Shown: positions 1-8,757 of the stretch, in pieces
Layout of the letters: each line of letters opens with the position of its first letter
Numbering within the stretch: the first letter of the stretch is position 1
Assembly (NCBI GenBank): GCA_958348225.1
Contig: CATVYG010000023.1
Coordinates: 1 to 35,304, forward strand
DNA length: 35,304 bases
Source: an uncultured Collinsella sp.
Lineage (GTDB): Bacteria > Actinomycetota > Coriobacteriia > Coriobacteriales > Coriobacteriaceae
Direction of reading: 5' to 3'
The notes under the pieces: model-generated
Database searches by the model: none
What the model saw: only the letters and a program-made list of their open reading frames with translations
What the model was told of the DNA's origin: nothing
Made by a program: the position numbers and the translations under genes

Positions 1-507
1 CGAGAAACGAGAGGCATCGTTTGGGTAGCAAAGGTACAACCCCGACTTAATGTTTTTAAAAGCGTATTGACGGCTGCCAAGATCAACAAGGACAAACTGC
101 TGTGCAGCCGTCTCATTTCTCCCATATAACTGTATCGCAGCGCCGGCACTCACCGAACCGCCCGGAACATCGAGCACTCGATGCCCCGACAAAGTCGAGG
201 TAAGAAAATAGGTACCCGCGTCAAGGGTCGCATACTTAGATGGATCAGGAGCTGTGGTAGAAGGGTCAGATTCTTCACCAGTGTCGCTTTCGTTCGCGTT
301 GGTGTCTTGGACTAAATCGTCCGAGGACTGGATCTGCTCGGAATTAATCCCGCCCTTTGTTTGTTCAGATTCTTCAACGACAGAACTAGCGAAAGATTCT
401 TCAGCAAAAGCAGTCGAGCCTGATTTGAGAACGAGGGGTAAAGTCAGAAGCAACCCAAGGAAAAATCCAACTCGTAATAGAGCGCAAACACGTTTTTTAT
501 GACGCAT
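1..507 (-). CDS. Secreted ricin-type beta-trefoil protein, 3' part cut by window edge
   Basis: An open frame of 169 codons starts with ATG at 507 and runs unbroken to base 1, so the C-terminus lies outside the window. A GGGGG ribosome-binding site sits just upstream of the start. The N-terminus is a signal peptide (MRHKKRVCALLR, then a hydrophobic stretch ending in TAFAEE). It is followed by an acidic Ser/Thr-rich linker to about residue 95 and then a ricin-like repeat (HRVLDVPGGS, later AIQLYGRNETAAQQF). That repeat closely resembles the first repeats of the next gene upstream on the same strand, so the two are tandem paralogues. It is probably a secreted or wall-associated carbohydrate-binding protein. 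Whether it also ends in an L,D-transpeptidase domain cannot be seen here. Confidence 0.85.
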   Translation of the reverse strand, partial: MRHKKRVCALLRVGFFLGLLLTLPLVLKSGSTAFAEESFASSVVEESEQTKGGINSEQIQSSDDLVQDTNANESDTGEESDPSTTAPDPSKYATLDAGTYFLTSTLSGHRVLDVPGGSVSAGAAIQLYGRNETAAQQFVLVDLGSRQYAFKNIKSGLYLCYPNDASRFS

Positions 508-670
508 AACATCCCCCAGACGATATTGCCAACACCAACAAACACAACGCATTGAAACCTCAGGCAACACATATCACTATTATCGAAGCATGCGATATTG
601 CCTGCAATGAAAATGTTTACATGTTTGGTTCATTTAATCGCTGTTCAGCGCGACATGCAACCATTTGAGC

Positions 671-701
671 AAAAAAGGCGGCTCGCAAACTGCGAGCCGC
701 C
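671..701 (-). terminator. Rho-independent terminator of the ricin/L,D-transpeptidase gene
   Basis: Perfect inverted repeat GGCGGCTCGCA / TGCGAGCCGCC (677-687 and 691-701) with a 3-nt loop. On the minus strand it is followed by a run of six T (671-676). It lies 13 bases past the stop codon of the gene at 714-4112. Confidence 0.9.
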
Positions 702-713
702 CCATGACAAGGA

Positions 714-3700
714 TTAGTAATTGACCACTTTGGTTCCATAGGGAATGTTGTCATAGATCCATTTAGCGTGATCGGTTGTAAGCCTAATGCACCCAGCCGA
801 TGCGCGATGACCCATTGTGTGATCCTTCACATTAAACGTTCCCGTATAACAAGGCTGCGAATGGAATAAATAGTCTCCATAAAACTGCGTGTAATACCAG
901 CAGGTATATCCGTGTCCAAACGAAATGCCCTTTCCGTAAACAGAGAACTCACCCAACACCGTTGGTGACCCATTTTTGCCTGGAGCGCACTGCCAGAAGG
1001 ACCAGAGCCTCCAATTACCGCGAGAGCCCCTAAAAATACCCGTACGGCATCCGACGGTATCAGTCAAAATTAACCATTCCGTGTTGCTGTTGTACCACTG
1101 TGCACGGTTATACATAGCTTGTTGATCGGCAGGCAGCGGCTGCACGTACGTAGTAGCTCCGAAGATAAACCGCTGCGCCCCCGAATCGTTACTTGCATGC
1201 AGAGCAACGTTCGTCCCGTTTGCGCTGTTGCCTCCAGAAACATCGATAACGAACGTTCCATTCAGAGCGGAAGACAGCTTAAATCCACCGGGTACATAAT
1301 CGACATACCAACGCTGAGCAGCACTTCCGTTCCTAGACCACTGTTGAATATTGGTGCCAGAAGATGCAGCCCCATCTTTTACGTCAAGAGCCTTGCCACT
1401 GACGGCATTTACGATGTTGTATGAGCCATCACCGTTACGAGAGAAGTTCCATTTTTGAGCACCCGAATCGTTGTTCTGCCAAATCTGAACGTTTGCACCG
1501 TCCGAGTACGATCCGCCAGAAACATCTAAGACCGAACCCGCGTGAGAAGCCATTCGGATGAAGTACGTACCATTGTCGATGGTTGCCGAAGTAGCGCGCA
1601 GGCGGAATCTCTGCGCAGCGGAACCATTGGAGGAGTGGACTTGAACGTTGGAAGTCGATGCAAAATTACCGCCCTTCACATCAAGCGAAAGGTCTTGGTC
1701 ATCCGCAGACACAAACTCAATACCATTGCTATCGATTCGCGCCACCCATTGCTGCGCCTTCACATCTGCCGGTGCCGTCGTGCAAACATTGGTACCGGAA
1801 ACAGCGAGCCTGTTAGTTGAGCAAACGGATTCAAACGTATAGGTATTCTTCGTTCCATCCACCTTTTTAAGCAGCCATTTCTGGGCGAAGGAACCATTAC
1901 TGGCATAGAGCTGAACGTTAGCGCCGGAGTCAACAGATGCACCCGCGACATCAAGCACATAGGAGGAATTTGCAGACGGATAGATTTCATAAAGGCCTTC
2001 GCTCAGCAGGTCTTCTTGCTCGGCAAAAACAAACGACGTCTGAACGGAATCTCCCGCCGTAGCAGCAACTAGATTTGAACCGGATACCGTGAGCATGAGC
2101 CCTGTGCCCTTATTGATAAACGAATAGCTTCCGTCTTCATTGGCAACGACGCTAAAGAGCTGATTGTCGTTGGAGCTTTCATCCCACTGCTGGACATTCG
2201 TCCCCGGAACAACGTCGCCCGCTGCAACATCGAGCACCTTACCGGAACCAGCATTACGCAGAACATAGTAACCGTCTCGATACTCAGCCTTAAATAGCTG
2301 GGACAGCGTGCCGTTGCAGGAATATGTCTGAACGTTGCCCCCGTTCTTCAATGATCCACCGGCAACGTCAAAGGCAACAGAGCCATTTGAAAAGGGCGAA
2401 ATAACGCACCAACCCTTGTCTTTCAAAATGTCATCGCATGGGTCAACTGACGCAGGGTTTGCGGCAATAAAAGTGAAGCGCTGCGCGGCAGTTCCATTCG
2501 AAGCATAGAGCTGCACGTTTGTCCGAGAGTTCAGAGAGCCACCGGCAACGTCAAGCGTGCGCTGTTGCCAAACAGCAGAAAGAAGTCGAACACTTCCATC
2601 GCCATTCGGTACCGCAATCCACTTTTGTGCATAGTTCGCATCGCCACAAGCCGCGTACTGTTGGACGTTCGTTCCAAGAGAAGTTGAACCCGCAGAAACA
2701 TCAAGTACTTTGCCAGACTTTACATTCGTTATCGTGAGATAGCCGTCATCGTCATGCGAAACACGCCAACGCTGAGCGGCGGTCGTATTCGATTGATAGA
2801 TCTGCACGTTTGCACCGCTAGAAGCAGAGCCTCCGACAACATCGAGAACCATTCGAGACAAATCCGGACCGGCAGTTATCGCATAGTCCCCGTCTTTGAC
2901 AACTTCTCGGTTATCGGAAGCGAGCTTATCGAGCTCGGAACGCACAGCCGTCGGATCCACAAAGTTGAAGGATTGGGCAGCCGTTCCATTTGCACTATAC
3001 AGCTGAAGTCCGGCACCAGATGCTATAGAGCCACCAGGGACGTCGGCGACCTTTTGTCCGTTCAAGCCCGACACAATCCGATAGCGCTCGCCGTCTTTCT
3101 CGATGATCCACTTTTGGGCCTTGGTTCCATTGGCGGCATAGGTCTGCAGCTTCGTGCCGTTGGCGTCTTTGCCGCCCGCCGCATCCAGAACCGCCCCAGC
3201 ACCATGAATCGCAATGGTGCGATACTCGTCCGACGTAGTTGAGACATCGAACGTTTGAATACCTGAATATCCGAACTTATCAAAAGACAGTGATCCGCCG
3301 CCTGCGATCAGAGCAAACGAATCGTTCGAAGCCAACATAGCATACGTTCCGTCGGGAAGGTCAGCGAGATGTGCCGCCGCTCGATCATCGAGTTGCTGTT
3401 GCTCAGTTTTGGTAGGCGTTAGCACCCATCGCTGAGCTGCCGTACCATTTGCCTCATACAACTGCACGGCAGAGCCATTTGCGGCAACTCCACCCGCCAC
3501 GTCAATGGCAAACGACTGGTTGAACGCCGAAATCAAGGTGTAGCTGCCATCGGTTTCTTTAATTGCAACCCAGCGCTGCGCAAGGGTGCCGTTATCGGAC
3601 CAAAGCTGAACGGGATTTCCATTGCTCGCGCTGCCGCCGGGGACATCAAGCGTGCAACCCTTGACAGAAGCAATGACAACAAAGCCATTCTGATCGTGAG

Positions 3701-4112
3701 ACACTCGCCAGACCTGAGCATTCGTCTTGTTCCCACTGTACAGCTGCAGCTTTCTGCCAGCAGAGGCCGTACCACCAGGAACATCAAGTACAAAATTGCC
3801 GTCAACCGAAGAGCCAAAAGTGTACAACCCATCCGCAAGGTCATCGACGTGCTCGGAAGCAAAATCATAGACAGACTTGGGCTTTTCCGGCTTCACAGCA
3901 TCAGACGAATCTGGTGTATTCGAATCGGACGTACTGTCCACGGACATAGCTTCGTTGGTAACGAGCTCGGAATCGTTCAACTGGTCTGCAGCCATGGAGG
4001 CATTTGTATCTTGGCCGGTAGCCACGTTGTCTTCAGCAAATGCGGGAACGAGACAAATTCCCAACAGAAGCACGATAAACACCGAAGCAAACATAGCTTT
4101 TCGATTGCCCAT
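714..4112 (-). CDS. Secreted L,D-transpeptidase with 18 ricin-type repeats
   Basis: The protein has 1132 residues. A signal peptide (residues 1-26, ending AFAED) is followed by a short acidic linker. Then come 18 copies of a repeat of about 45 residues with the core LDVxGG...G..VQLY..NGTxAQRW. They group as six beta-trefoils of three, each trefoil opening with a phrase such as DGLYTF, DGTYAM, DGDYAI or NGTYFI. Three copies (the first of trefoil 2, the third of trefoil 4, the second of trefoil 5) have lost the core. The last ~140 residues form a YkuD L,D-transpeptidase domain with the motif HRASAGCIR, giving H1102, S1105 and nucleophile C1108. Family knowledge: YkuD enzymes make 3-3 peptidoglycan cross-links or attach proteins to peptidoglycan, and ricin repeats bind glycans. 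Inference: an exported wall-modifying or wall-anchored lectin. The gene is monocistronic, with its own terminator. Confidence 0.9.
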   Translation of the reverse strand: MGNRKAMFASVFIVLLLGICLVPAFAEDNVATGQDTNASMAADQLNDSELVTNEAMSVDSTSDSNTPDSSDAVKPEKPKSVYDFASEHVDDLADGLYTFGSSVDGNFVLDVPGGTASAGRKLQLYSGNKTNAQVWRVSHDQNGFVVIASVKGCTLDVPGGSASNGNPVQLWSDNGTLAQRWVAIKETDGSYTLISAFNQSFAIDVAGGVAANGSAVQLYEANGTAAQRWVLTPTKTEQQQLDDRAAAHLADLPDGTYAMLASNDSFALIAGGGSLSFDKFGYSGIQTFDVSTTSDEYRTIAIHGAGAVLDAAGGKDANGTKLQTYAANGTKAQKWIIEKDGERYRIVSGLNGQKVADVPGGSIASGAGLQLYSANGTAAQSFNFVDPTAVRSELDKLASDNREVVKDGDYAITAGPDLSRMVLDVVGGSASSGANVQIYQSNTTAAQRWRVSHDDDGYLTITNVKSGKVLDVSAGSTSLGTNVQQYAACGDANYAQKWIAVPNGDGSVRLLSAVWQQRTLDVAGGSLNSRTNVQLYASNGTAAQRFTFIAANPASVDPCDDILKDKGWCVISPFSNGSVAFDVAGGSLKNGGNVQTYSCNGTLSQLFKAEYRDGYYVLRNAGSGKVLDVAAGDVVPGTNVQQWDESSNDNQLFSVVANEDGSYSFINKGTGLMLTVSGSNLVAATAGDSVQTSFVFAEQEDLLSEGLYEIYPSANSSYVLDVAGASVDSGANVQLYASNGSFAQKWLLKKVDGTKNTYTFESVCSTNRLAVSGTNVCTTAPADVKAQQWVARIDSNGIEFVSADDQDLSLDVKGGNFASTSNVQVHSSNGSAAQRFRLRATSATIDNGTYFIRMASHAGSVLDVSGGSYSDGANVQIWQNNDSGAQKWNFSRNGDGSYNIVNAVSGKALDVKDGAASSGTNIQQWSRNGSAAQRWYVDYVPGGFKLSSALNGTFVIDVSGGNSANGTNVALHASNDSGAQRFIFGATTYVQPLPADQQAMYNRAQWYNSNTEWLILTDTVGCRTGIFRGSRGNWRLWSFWQCAPGKNGSPTVLGEFSVYGKGISFGHGYTCWYYTQFYGDYLFHSQPCYTGTFNVKDHTMGHRASAGCIRLTTDHAKWIYDNIPYGTKVVNY

Positions 4113-4212
4113 GTCTGTCCCCTTTCATACGGTTGCTTACACCCTATGCCAAGAAGCGCGCCCCATCGTCGAGAGATTCGTGAGCAGCAGCAGCTTAACC
4201 CCGAAAGGCTAA

Positions 4213-5169
4213 TCAGGTTAAAAGCATGTTGCTATGGCACAATCGCGAAATCTCTGCTGCAAAGTCACCATGGATCGGCGCCCAACCAAGCTCGCGACGA
4301 AGCTTGCTAGCGTCTATGGCGTACCGTCGATCATGGCCGGGACGGTCCTTAACCCAGTCAATAAAGTCCCCGTCTTTGCCCATTGCTTTAAGAATGAATT
4401 TGAGAACTTCGAGATTGTTGCGCTCGCAATTGGCTCCGACAAGATAGGTCTCCCCGATCTTCCCTTTAGTCAAAATGAGCCAAACAGCACGAGCGTGGTC
4501 ATCGACATGAATCCAATCGCGTACGTTCAGACCGTCCCCGTACAATTTAGGACGCTCCCCGCGCCGGACGCATGTAATCGAATGCGGAATGAACTTCTCG
4601 GGGTGCTGATATGGACCATAGTTATTACAGCAATTAGAAATTGTTGCCTGCAGACCATAGGTGCGAATCCAAGCTCTCACAAGCATGTCAGATGCCGCCT
4701 TGGAGCTTGAATAGGGACTACTCGGTCGATAAGGAGACTCCTCGGTAAATCTACGCGGATCATCAAGCACCAGGTCTCCAAACACCTCATCGGTCGAAAT
4801 GTGATGAAACCTGACATGGTGTCTACGAGCAGCTTCCAGGAGTTGGTATGTGCCCTCGACATTAGTTTTAATAAACGGGCTAGGATCGACAATCGAGTTG
4901 TCATTATGGGACTCCGCGGCATAGTGAATAATTGCATCGTGCCCGGGAACCAATCGATCAAGCAGATCCGAATCGCAAATGTCGCCTACAACGAGCTCAA
5001 CCCTGTCCTCCGGAAGCCCAGCAATGCTGTCAGGATTAGCGGCATAGGTCAGCTTATCCAAGATGGTGACGCGCACATTCGGAACGTTGTTCACAACATA
5101 GCGGACAAACGCCGAACCGCAAAAACCACAGCCGCCCGTAACGAGGATGCTCTTGCAATCAGACCGCAT
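4213..5169 (-). CDS. rmlB: dTDP-glucose 4,6-dehydratase (RmlB)
   Basis: A 318-residue short-chain dehydrogenase of the extended NAD-dependent type. It converts dTDP-glucose to dTDP-4-keto-6-deoxyglucose in the dTDP-rhamnose pathway. Visible features are the Rossmann motif TGGCGFCGS (residues 11-19), HYAAESHNDNS, the active-site loop STDEVFG and the catalytic YSSSK. NNYGPYQHPEKFIP and VRDWIHVDDH are also typical of RmlB. The start is ATG with GGGAG upstream. It lies 35 bases after a glycosyltransferase gene on the same strand and probably shares its transcript. The protein stops shortly after GWAPIHGDFAAEISRL and lacks the last roughly 20 residues usually seen, including the W-Y-rich end. No rmlA, rmlC or rmlD is in the window. 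Confidence 0.88.
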   Translation of the reverse strand: MRSDCKSILVTGGCGFCGSAFVRYVVNNVPNVRVTILDKLTYAANPDSIAGLPEDRVELVVGDICDSDLLDRLVPGHDAIIHYAAESHNDNSIVDPSPFIKTNVEGTYQLLEAARRHHVRFHHISTDEVFGDLVLDDPRRFTEESPYRPSSPYSSSKAASDMLVRAWIRTYGLQATISNCCNNYGPYQHPEKFIPHSITCVRRGERPKLYGDGLNVRDWIHVDDHARAVWLILTKGKIGETYLVGANCERNNLEVLKFILKAMGKDGDFIDWVKDRPGHDRRYAIDASKLRRELGWAPIHGDFAAEISRLCHSNMLLT

Positions 5170-5204
5170 ACACGCAGCACTCCCAAGCTATGATAATTAA
5201 CCCC

Positions 5205-6233
5205 CTACACAAACCGCTCGACACAAGCTTTTAGCCCACGGGTCGCGAGATACAGCCGTGCGGCGTCAACGATCGAAATCTTCGACCCGTTCGCCAGCTT
5301 GTGTGCAACACGACGAACGGCTCCCTTAGCAGGCAAACTAGTCCAGTCTTGGCCCGCATGCTTCACGAGCCCATCCTTAACGCGAGCAGCAACCACGGCA
5401 TAACCCTCCGCATCCAGGCGTGCAAGGTCAAACACGACCAGATCCAAGAACCACGTGACAAGCTCTCCGGGGCACAGATCTAAAAGCCCTCGCCTGCCCC
5501 AGCGCTCCAGCACCTCATGAAGCACTAGCAAATGGGCATCGATCTTGTCCATGCGCTTGGCGCCGGCGTTAAATACATGCGTCAGCGACTTTTCCTGCAT
5601 CACGTAGTGATACAGCTTGTCAGGCGCAACGACCGTCTTGGCAGACAACGGATACGATTCAAACTGAAACACAACGTCCTCGGCAAACCGAACACTTTCC
5701 GCAAAACGCAGAGATTCACGCTCAATCAGCTCGCGAGAGTATGCCGCACGCCAGACATAGGGCTGTGCATTCGCAGAAAACAGTAGCGCCGGATCAAATG
5801 ACTCAAACGTGCGCGCTTCAGGAGAAAGTAGCCGCCTGATGCGCTTAGAGGCCAACTCGGCAGGCTCGCACACGGCTCCAAACACAACAATCTCGGGATG
5901 CTCCTTAGCAAACGCATCGACCAAGAACTCGGCAAGGTTAGGCTCGACGTAATCGTCCGAATCGACGAAGTCGATAATGTCGCCGCGCGCAACATCCATG
6001 CCCGCATTACGGGCAGACGACAGTCCGCCGTTAGATTTCTCGACAACGCACACCCGAGAGTCCTTGCATGCATACTTGTCAATAATCGCAGCAGAGTCAT
6101 CAGGCGATCCGTCGTTAACAACCACGATCTCGATATCCAGACAGGTCTGCCCCAAAAGGGAGTCAAGACAACGAGGTAGGAATTCCTGGGTGTTATAAAC
6201 GGGGACGATAAATGAGACCTTCGTGTTTGCCAT
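5205..6233 (-). CDS. Family 2 glycosyltransferase
   Basis: A 342-residue GT-A fold transferase. The start is ATG at 6233 (MANTKVSFIVPVYNT). It is preceded by AGGGA and lies 7 bases past the stop of the upstream glycosyltransferase; a longer in-frame extension would overlap that gene and has no family similarity. Motifs are VVVNDGSPDDS for nucleotide binding, GLSSARNAGMD, and the metal-binding VDSDDYV. The C-terminal half (about residues 200-342) is helical and probably selects the acceptor. It forms an operon with the glycosyltransferase before it and rmlB after it. The likely role is cytoplasmic sugar transfer during assembly of a rhamnose-containing surface polysaccharide. Donor and acceptor cannot be read from the sequence. 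Confidence 0.85.
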   Translation of the reverse strand: MANTKVSFIVPVYNTQEFLPRCLDSLLGQTCLDIEIVVVNDGSPDDSAAIIDKYACKDSRVCVVEKSNGGLSSARNAGMDVARGDIIDFVDSDDYVEPNLAEFLVDAFAKEHPEIVVFGAVCEPAELASKRIRRLLSPEARTFESFDPALLFSANAQPYVWRAAYSRELIERESLRFAESVRFAEDVVFQFESYPLSAKTVVAPDKLYHYVMQEKSLTHVFNAGAKRMDKIDAHLLVLHEVLERWGRRGLLDLCPGELVTWFLDLVVFDLARLDAEGYAVVAARVKDGLVKHAGQDWTSLPAKGAVRRVAHKLANGSKISIVDAARLYLATRGLKACVERFV

Positions 6234-6240
6234 AATTTCC

Positions 6241-7344
6241 CTACTTCTTAATTGCATCCAGGACGAATGCGGCAACCACGCCCGGGCCGCCAATGCGCGC
6301 ATAATGCTTCGCGCGGCCCATCGCGCCGGCACTAGCAAAGCCCAAAGACTCAGCTAGCCACTTTTGCGGATCGTTGACAATGGCCTTAAGGTTTGCGCGC
6401 TTCCACGGCTTAAGATCCGTCAGCTCAAACTCATGGGCCTCAAGCGCCCCGCGGAATTCCTGAGCCATACGGTCTAAAAAATCAGCGTAAAACTTGGGAT
6501 TCAGGCGAATATAGCTCCACATATACGAATCGTATTTAATGATATTTGCAAACCTAAGCAGCTTGGCAACGTCCCGCGAAGAGTGCGTCTCGGCATAATC
6601 CTCAACAATCCAGCGATGAATCTCGGCATACTCATCGTTAACGCAATGAACTTTATTGGGCGAATTGACCGAAGAGCCCTCGTTATCCTGGCGATATGAA
6701 AGCACGGAATCATGCAGGTAAACCGCGGTATCGGCAAGGGCGAACACCTTAAAGGTAAAAGAGGCGTCCTGAAACGCAGCGCCAGGCGTCGGCAAAAAAC
6801 GAATGGCATTACGGTTCAAGAAGTCTCGACGATACACCGCAGACCAAATCGATGGCTTAAGCGAGAAGGCATCGACGGTGTCGCTCGGGTGAACCGGCTT
6901 GCCGCAGTCCTTAGCTTTAAAGAGCTCCATCAGCTCTCGGCGCTCCTCCGGCTTCGACCAATACAGGTCAAAATTCGCCTTCGCAAAGTCAGCGTCAAAG
7001 CGCTCGGCCGCTGTCACAAGTTTCTCCAGCGCGTCGGGCGCCATAAAGTCATCGGACTCCAAGATGCCAACGTACTTGCCACGCGCCATCTCCAGGCCGT
7101 GGTTCATCGAGTCGCCATAGCCGCTGTTGGCCTTGTCGATCATCTTGACACGCCCATCGCGATCCATATACTCGCGGATAATCGCGGGCGAGTTGTCGGT
7201 CGACCCGTCGTTAATGCAGATGATCTCAATATCCTTGAGCGTCTGCGCAAGGGCGGAATCGAGACACTCGCGCAGGTAGCGCTGAACATTGTAAATGGGA
7301 ATAAGCAGCGACAGAACAGGGCTGCCAGAGACGTTAGTAGACAA
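6241..7344 (-). CDS. Family 2 glycosyltransferase
   Basis: A 367-residue GT2 enzyme with the N-terminal motif LSLLIPIYNVQRYLRECL, then CINDGSTDNSP, NSGYGDSMNHG and the DxD-equivalent ESDDFM. The C-terminal half contains YMWSYIRLNPKFY and a long charged segment, a layout common in capsule and wall-polysaccharide transferases of Coriobacteriia and Firmicutes. It is the first gene of a three-gene minus-strand unit (GT2, GT2, rmlB) and is divergent from the acyltransferase at 7457. The spacer holds the promoter elements for both directions. Substrate unknown. Confidence 0.85.
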   Translation of the reverse strand: MSTNVSGSPVLSLLIPIYNVQRYLRECLDSALAQTLKDIEIICINDGSTDNSPAIIREYMDRDGRVKMIDKANSGYGDSMNHGLEMARGKYVGILESDDFMAPDALEKLVTAAERFDADFAKANFDLYWSKPEERRELMELFKAKDCGKPVHPSDTVDAFSLKPSIWSAVYRRDFLNRNAIRFLPTPGAAFQDASFTFKVFALADTAVYLHDSVLSYRQDNEGSSVNSPNKVHCVNDEYAEIHRWIVEDYAETHSSRDVAKLLRFANIIKYDSYMWSYIRLNPKFYADFLDRMAQEFRGALEAHEFELTDLKPWKRANLKAIVNDPQKWLAESLGFASAGAMGRAKHYARIGGPGVVAAFVLDAIKK

Positions 7345-7410
7345 ATGTGCTCCTTAGGAAATACCTGTCGTTTCATGGTATCAAAGGGTCAGCGCGCCAG
7401 CGGGCGTTTA

Positions 7411-7416
7411 TATAAT
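7411..7416 (+). promoter_or_regulatory. Probable -10 element of the acyltransferase gene
   Basis: Consensus TATAAT inside an AT-rich island (TTTATATAATCTAT) in the 112-base spacer between divergent genes. It lies 41 bases before the ATG at 7457. No good -35 hexamer is visible at 17 bases. Confidence 0.4.
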
Positions 7417-7456
7417 CTATGGAGCTCGCAGAGGCAAACCGATAAGAAAGGACGTC

Positions 7457-8587
7457 ATGCAGCCCAAAGCCGCACGTAACATACCCATCGAAGCGCTGCG
7501 TTTGGTCGCGGTCGCCGGCATCGCGGTGTTCCACACCTTTCAGTGGACGTTCCAAGCCGTCTGCGTCGGCGCCGTGGAATATGCCCCACTTGCGATGTTC
7601 CCCTATTCCGGCGTACTCGGTTTTATTAACTTGCTTGGCTGCTGGGCCAACGAGGTCTTCTTTATGATCTCGGGCTATTTTCTCATCGCTTCAGCCGCGC
7701 GTGCTTGGGACGGTGGAGCAACGTGGAAGTCGCAAATGCAACGGACGGCGCAGCGCCTTGGCAAGGTCATTATGCCCACTGCGTTTTATTGCCTCGTGGC
7801 GCTCGCGTGGTCCACGGTCGTCTCACCCATTCCCGATGTTACCCTCAATACGCACTACTGGTACACGTTAGGCCTTGAGTTTATCTGGGTCTATGCCGCC
7901 ACGGTCTTCATGGCGCCATGGTTTGGACTGGCTAAGAGTCGACTCCCCCAGAAAACCTACAAGACGACGGTCATCGCCGTTGGCATCCTCGCATTTGTTG
8001 TTAACGGGTATTTAGCCGCTATGAGTGCGACAAGCGCCGGCGAGTTTTCTTGGCTCCAAAAGCTCATGAGCGCTACCACGTACGTAGTCGCGTTTTTGAT
8101 CGGCGGACTGCTCCGCGACGTTACCGATGTCATGGATTCGGACAGGGTGGGCGCCTTGGGCATGCGCTCGCTCGTAACGGTTTTGGCGCTCACCATCATC
8201 CTGGAAGGAGCACTCTCCTTCACCGATAACCTCACAGCGATGACAATCCTCTCCTACAAATCGACCTCGCTGATCTCGTTTGCCCTCGCTGCCGCCTCCC
8301 TGCTCTTTGCGGCTACCCGACGCAGTGCCTCAGGCAATTCGCGGACTGCAGGTGCCATCGTCACCTTATCGACCGCCACGCTCGGTTTCTATGTGATGCA
8401 GTCGCTCACCAATAGCCTGTGGCGTCCCGTCTTCAATACGTTGCTCGCAAACATACTGGTCAGCCAAAACAGCCCGGCAGTTATTTGTATCGTCACGGGT
8501 ACCGTCATTAGCATCGTCTTTGCCCTGACGCTTCTCACCATCGACGCAGCTAGAAGCCCTATCGCTCGCAAGCCCAAGCGGCAATAG
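7457..8587 (+). CDS. Membrane acyltransferase (acyltransferase-3 family)
   Basis: A 376-residue integral membrane protein with about ten hydrophobic segments. It opens with RNIPIEALRLVAVAGIAVFH, matching the family start (R-x-x-x-x-E-x-L-R-x-h-A...H), in which the histidine, here H26, is the putative catalytic residue. FFMISGYFLI is the next family signature. Such proteins transfer acetyl or other acyl groups to surface polysaccharides or to lipid-linked sugars. The ribosome-binding site AAAGGA lies 6 bases before ATG. It sits between glycosyltransferase genes, which fits a role in decorating the same polymer. Confidence 0.82.
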   Translation: MQPKAARNIPIEALRLVAVAGIAVFHTFQWTFQAVCVGAVEYAPLAMFPYSGVLGFINLLGCWANEVFFMISGYFLIASAARAWDGGATWKSQMQRTAQRLGKVIMPTAFYCLVALAWSTVVSPIPDVTLNTHYWYTLGLEFIWVYAATVFMAPWFGLAKSRLPQKTYKTTVIAVGILAFVVNGYLAAMSATSAGEFSWLQKLMSATTYVVAFLIGGLLRDVTDVMDSDRVGALGMRSLVTVLALTIILEGALSFTDNLTAMTILSYKSTSLISFALAAASLLFAATRRSASGNSRTAGAIVTLSTATLGFYVMQSLTNSLWRPVFNTLLANILVSQNSPAVICIVTGTVISIVFALTLLTIDAARSPIARKPKRQ

Positions 8588-8651
8588 ACACGCTGCCGTC
8601 AGACCCTAAAGCCGCTACAGCCATGGCAGGTTCCTGCGTTTTATTCAAAGC

Positions 8652-8682
8652 TTGCCGCCAAGGTGCGCCGAGCCTTTACAAT
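8652..8682 (+). promoter_or_regulatory. Candidate promoter for the GlfT-like glycosyltransferase
   Basis: TTGCCG (8652-8657) and TACAAT (8677-8682), separated by 19 bases. The -10 is good but the spacing is long. It sits in the 170-base gap after the acyltransferase, which otherwise shows no gene. Confidence 0.35.
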
Positions 8683-8757
8683 AGGACAGTCCCAAGGACG
8701 TATTCGATAGCTTCCGCGCAGCACTCGCCCGCCGCGCGTGAAAGGATATATTGCCCC

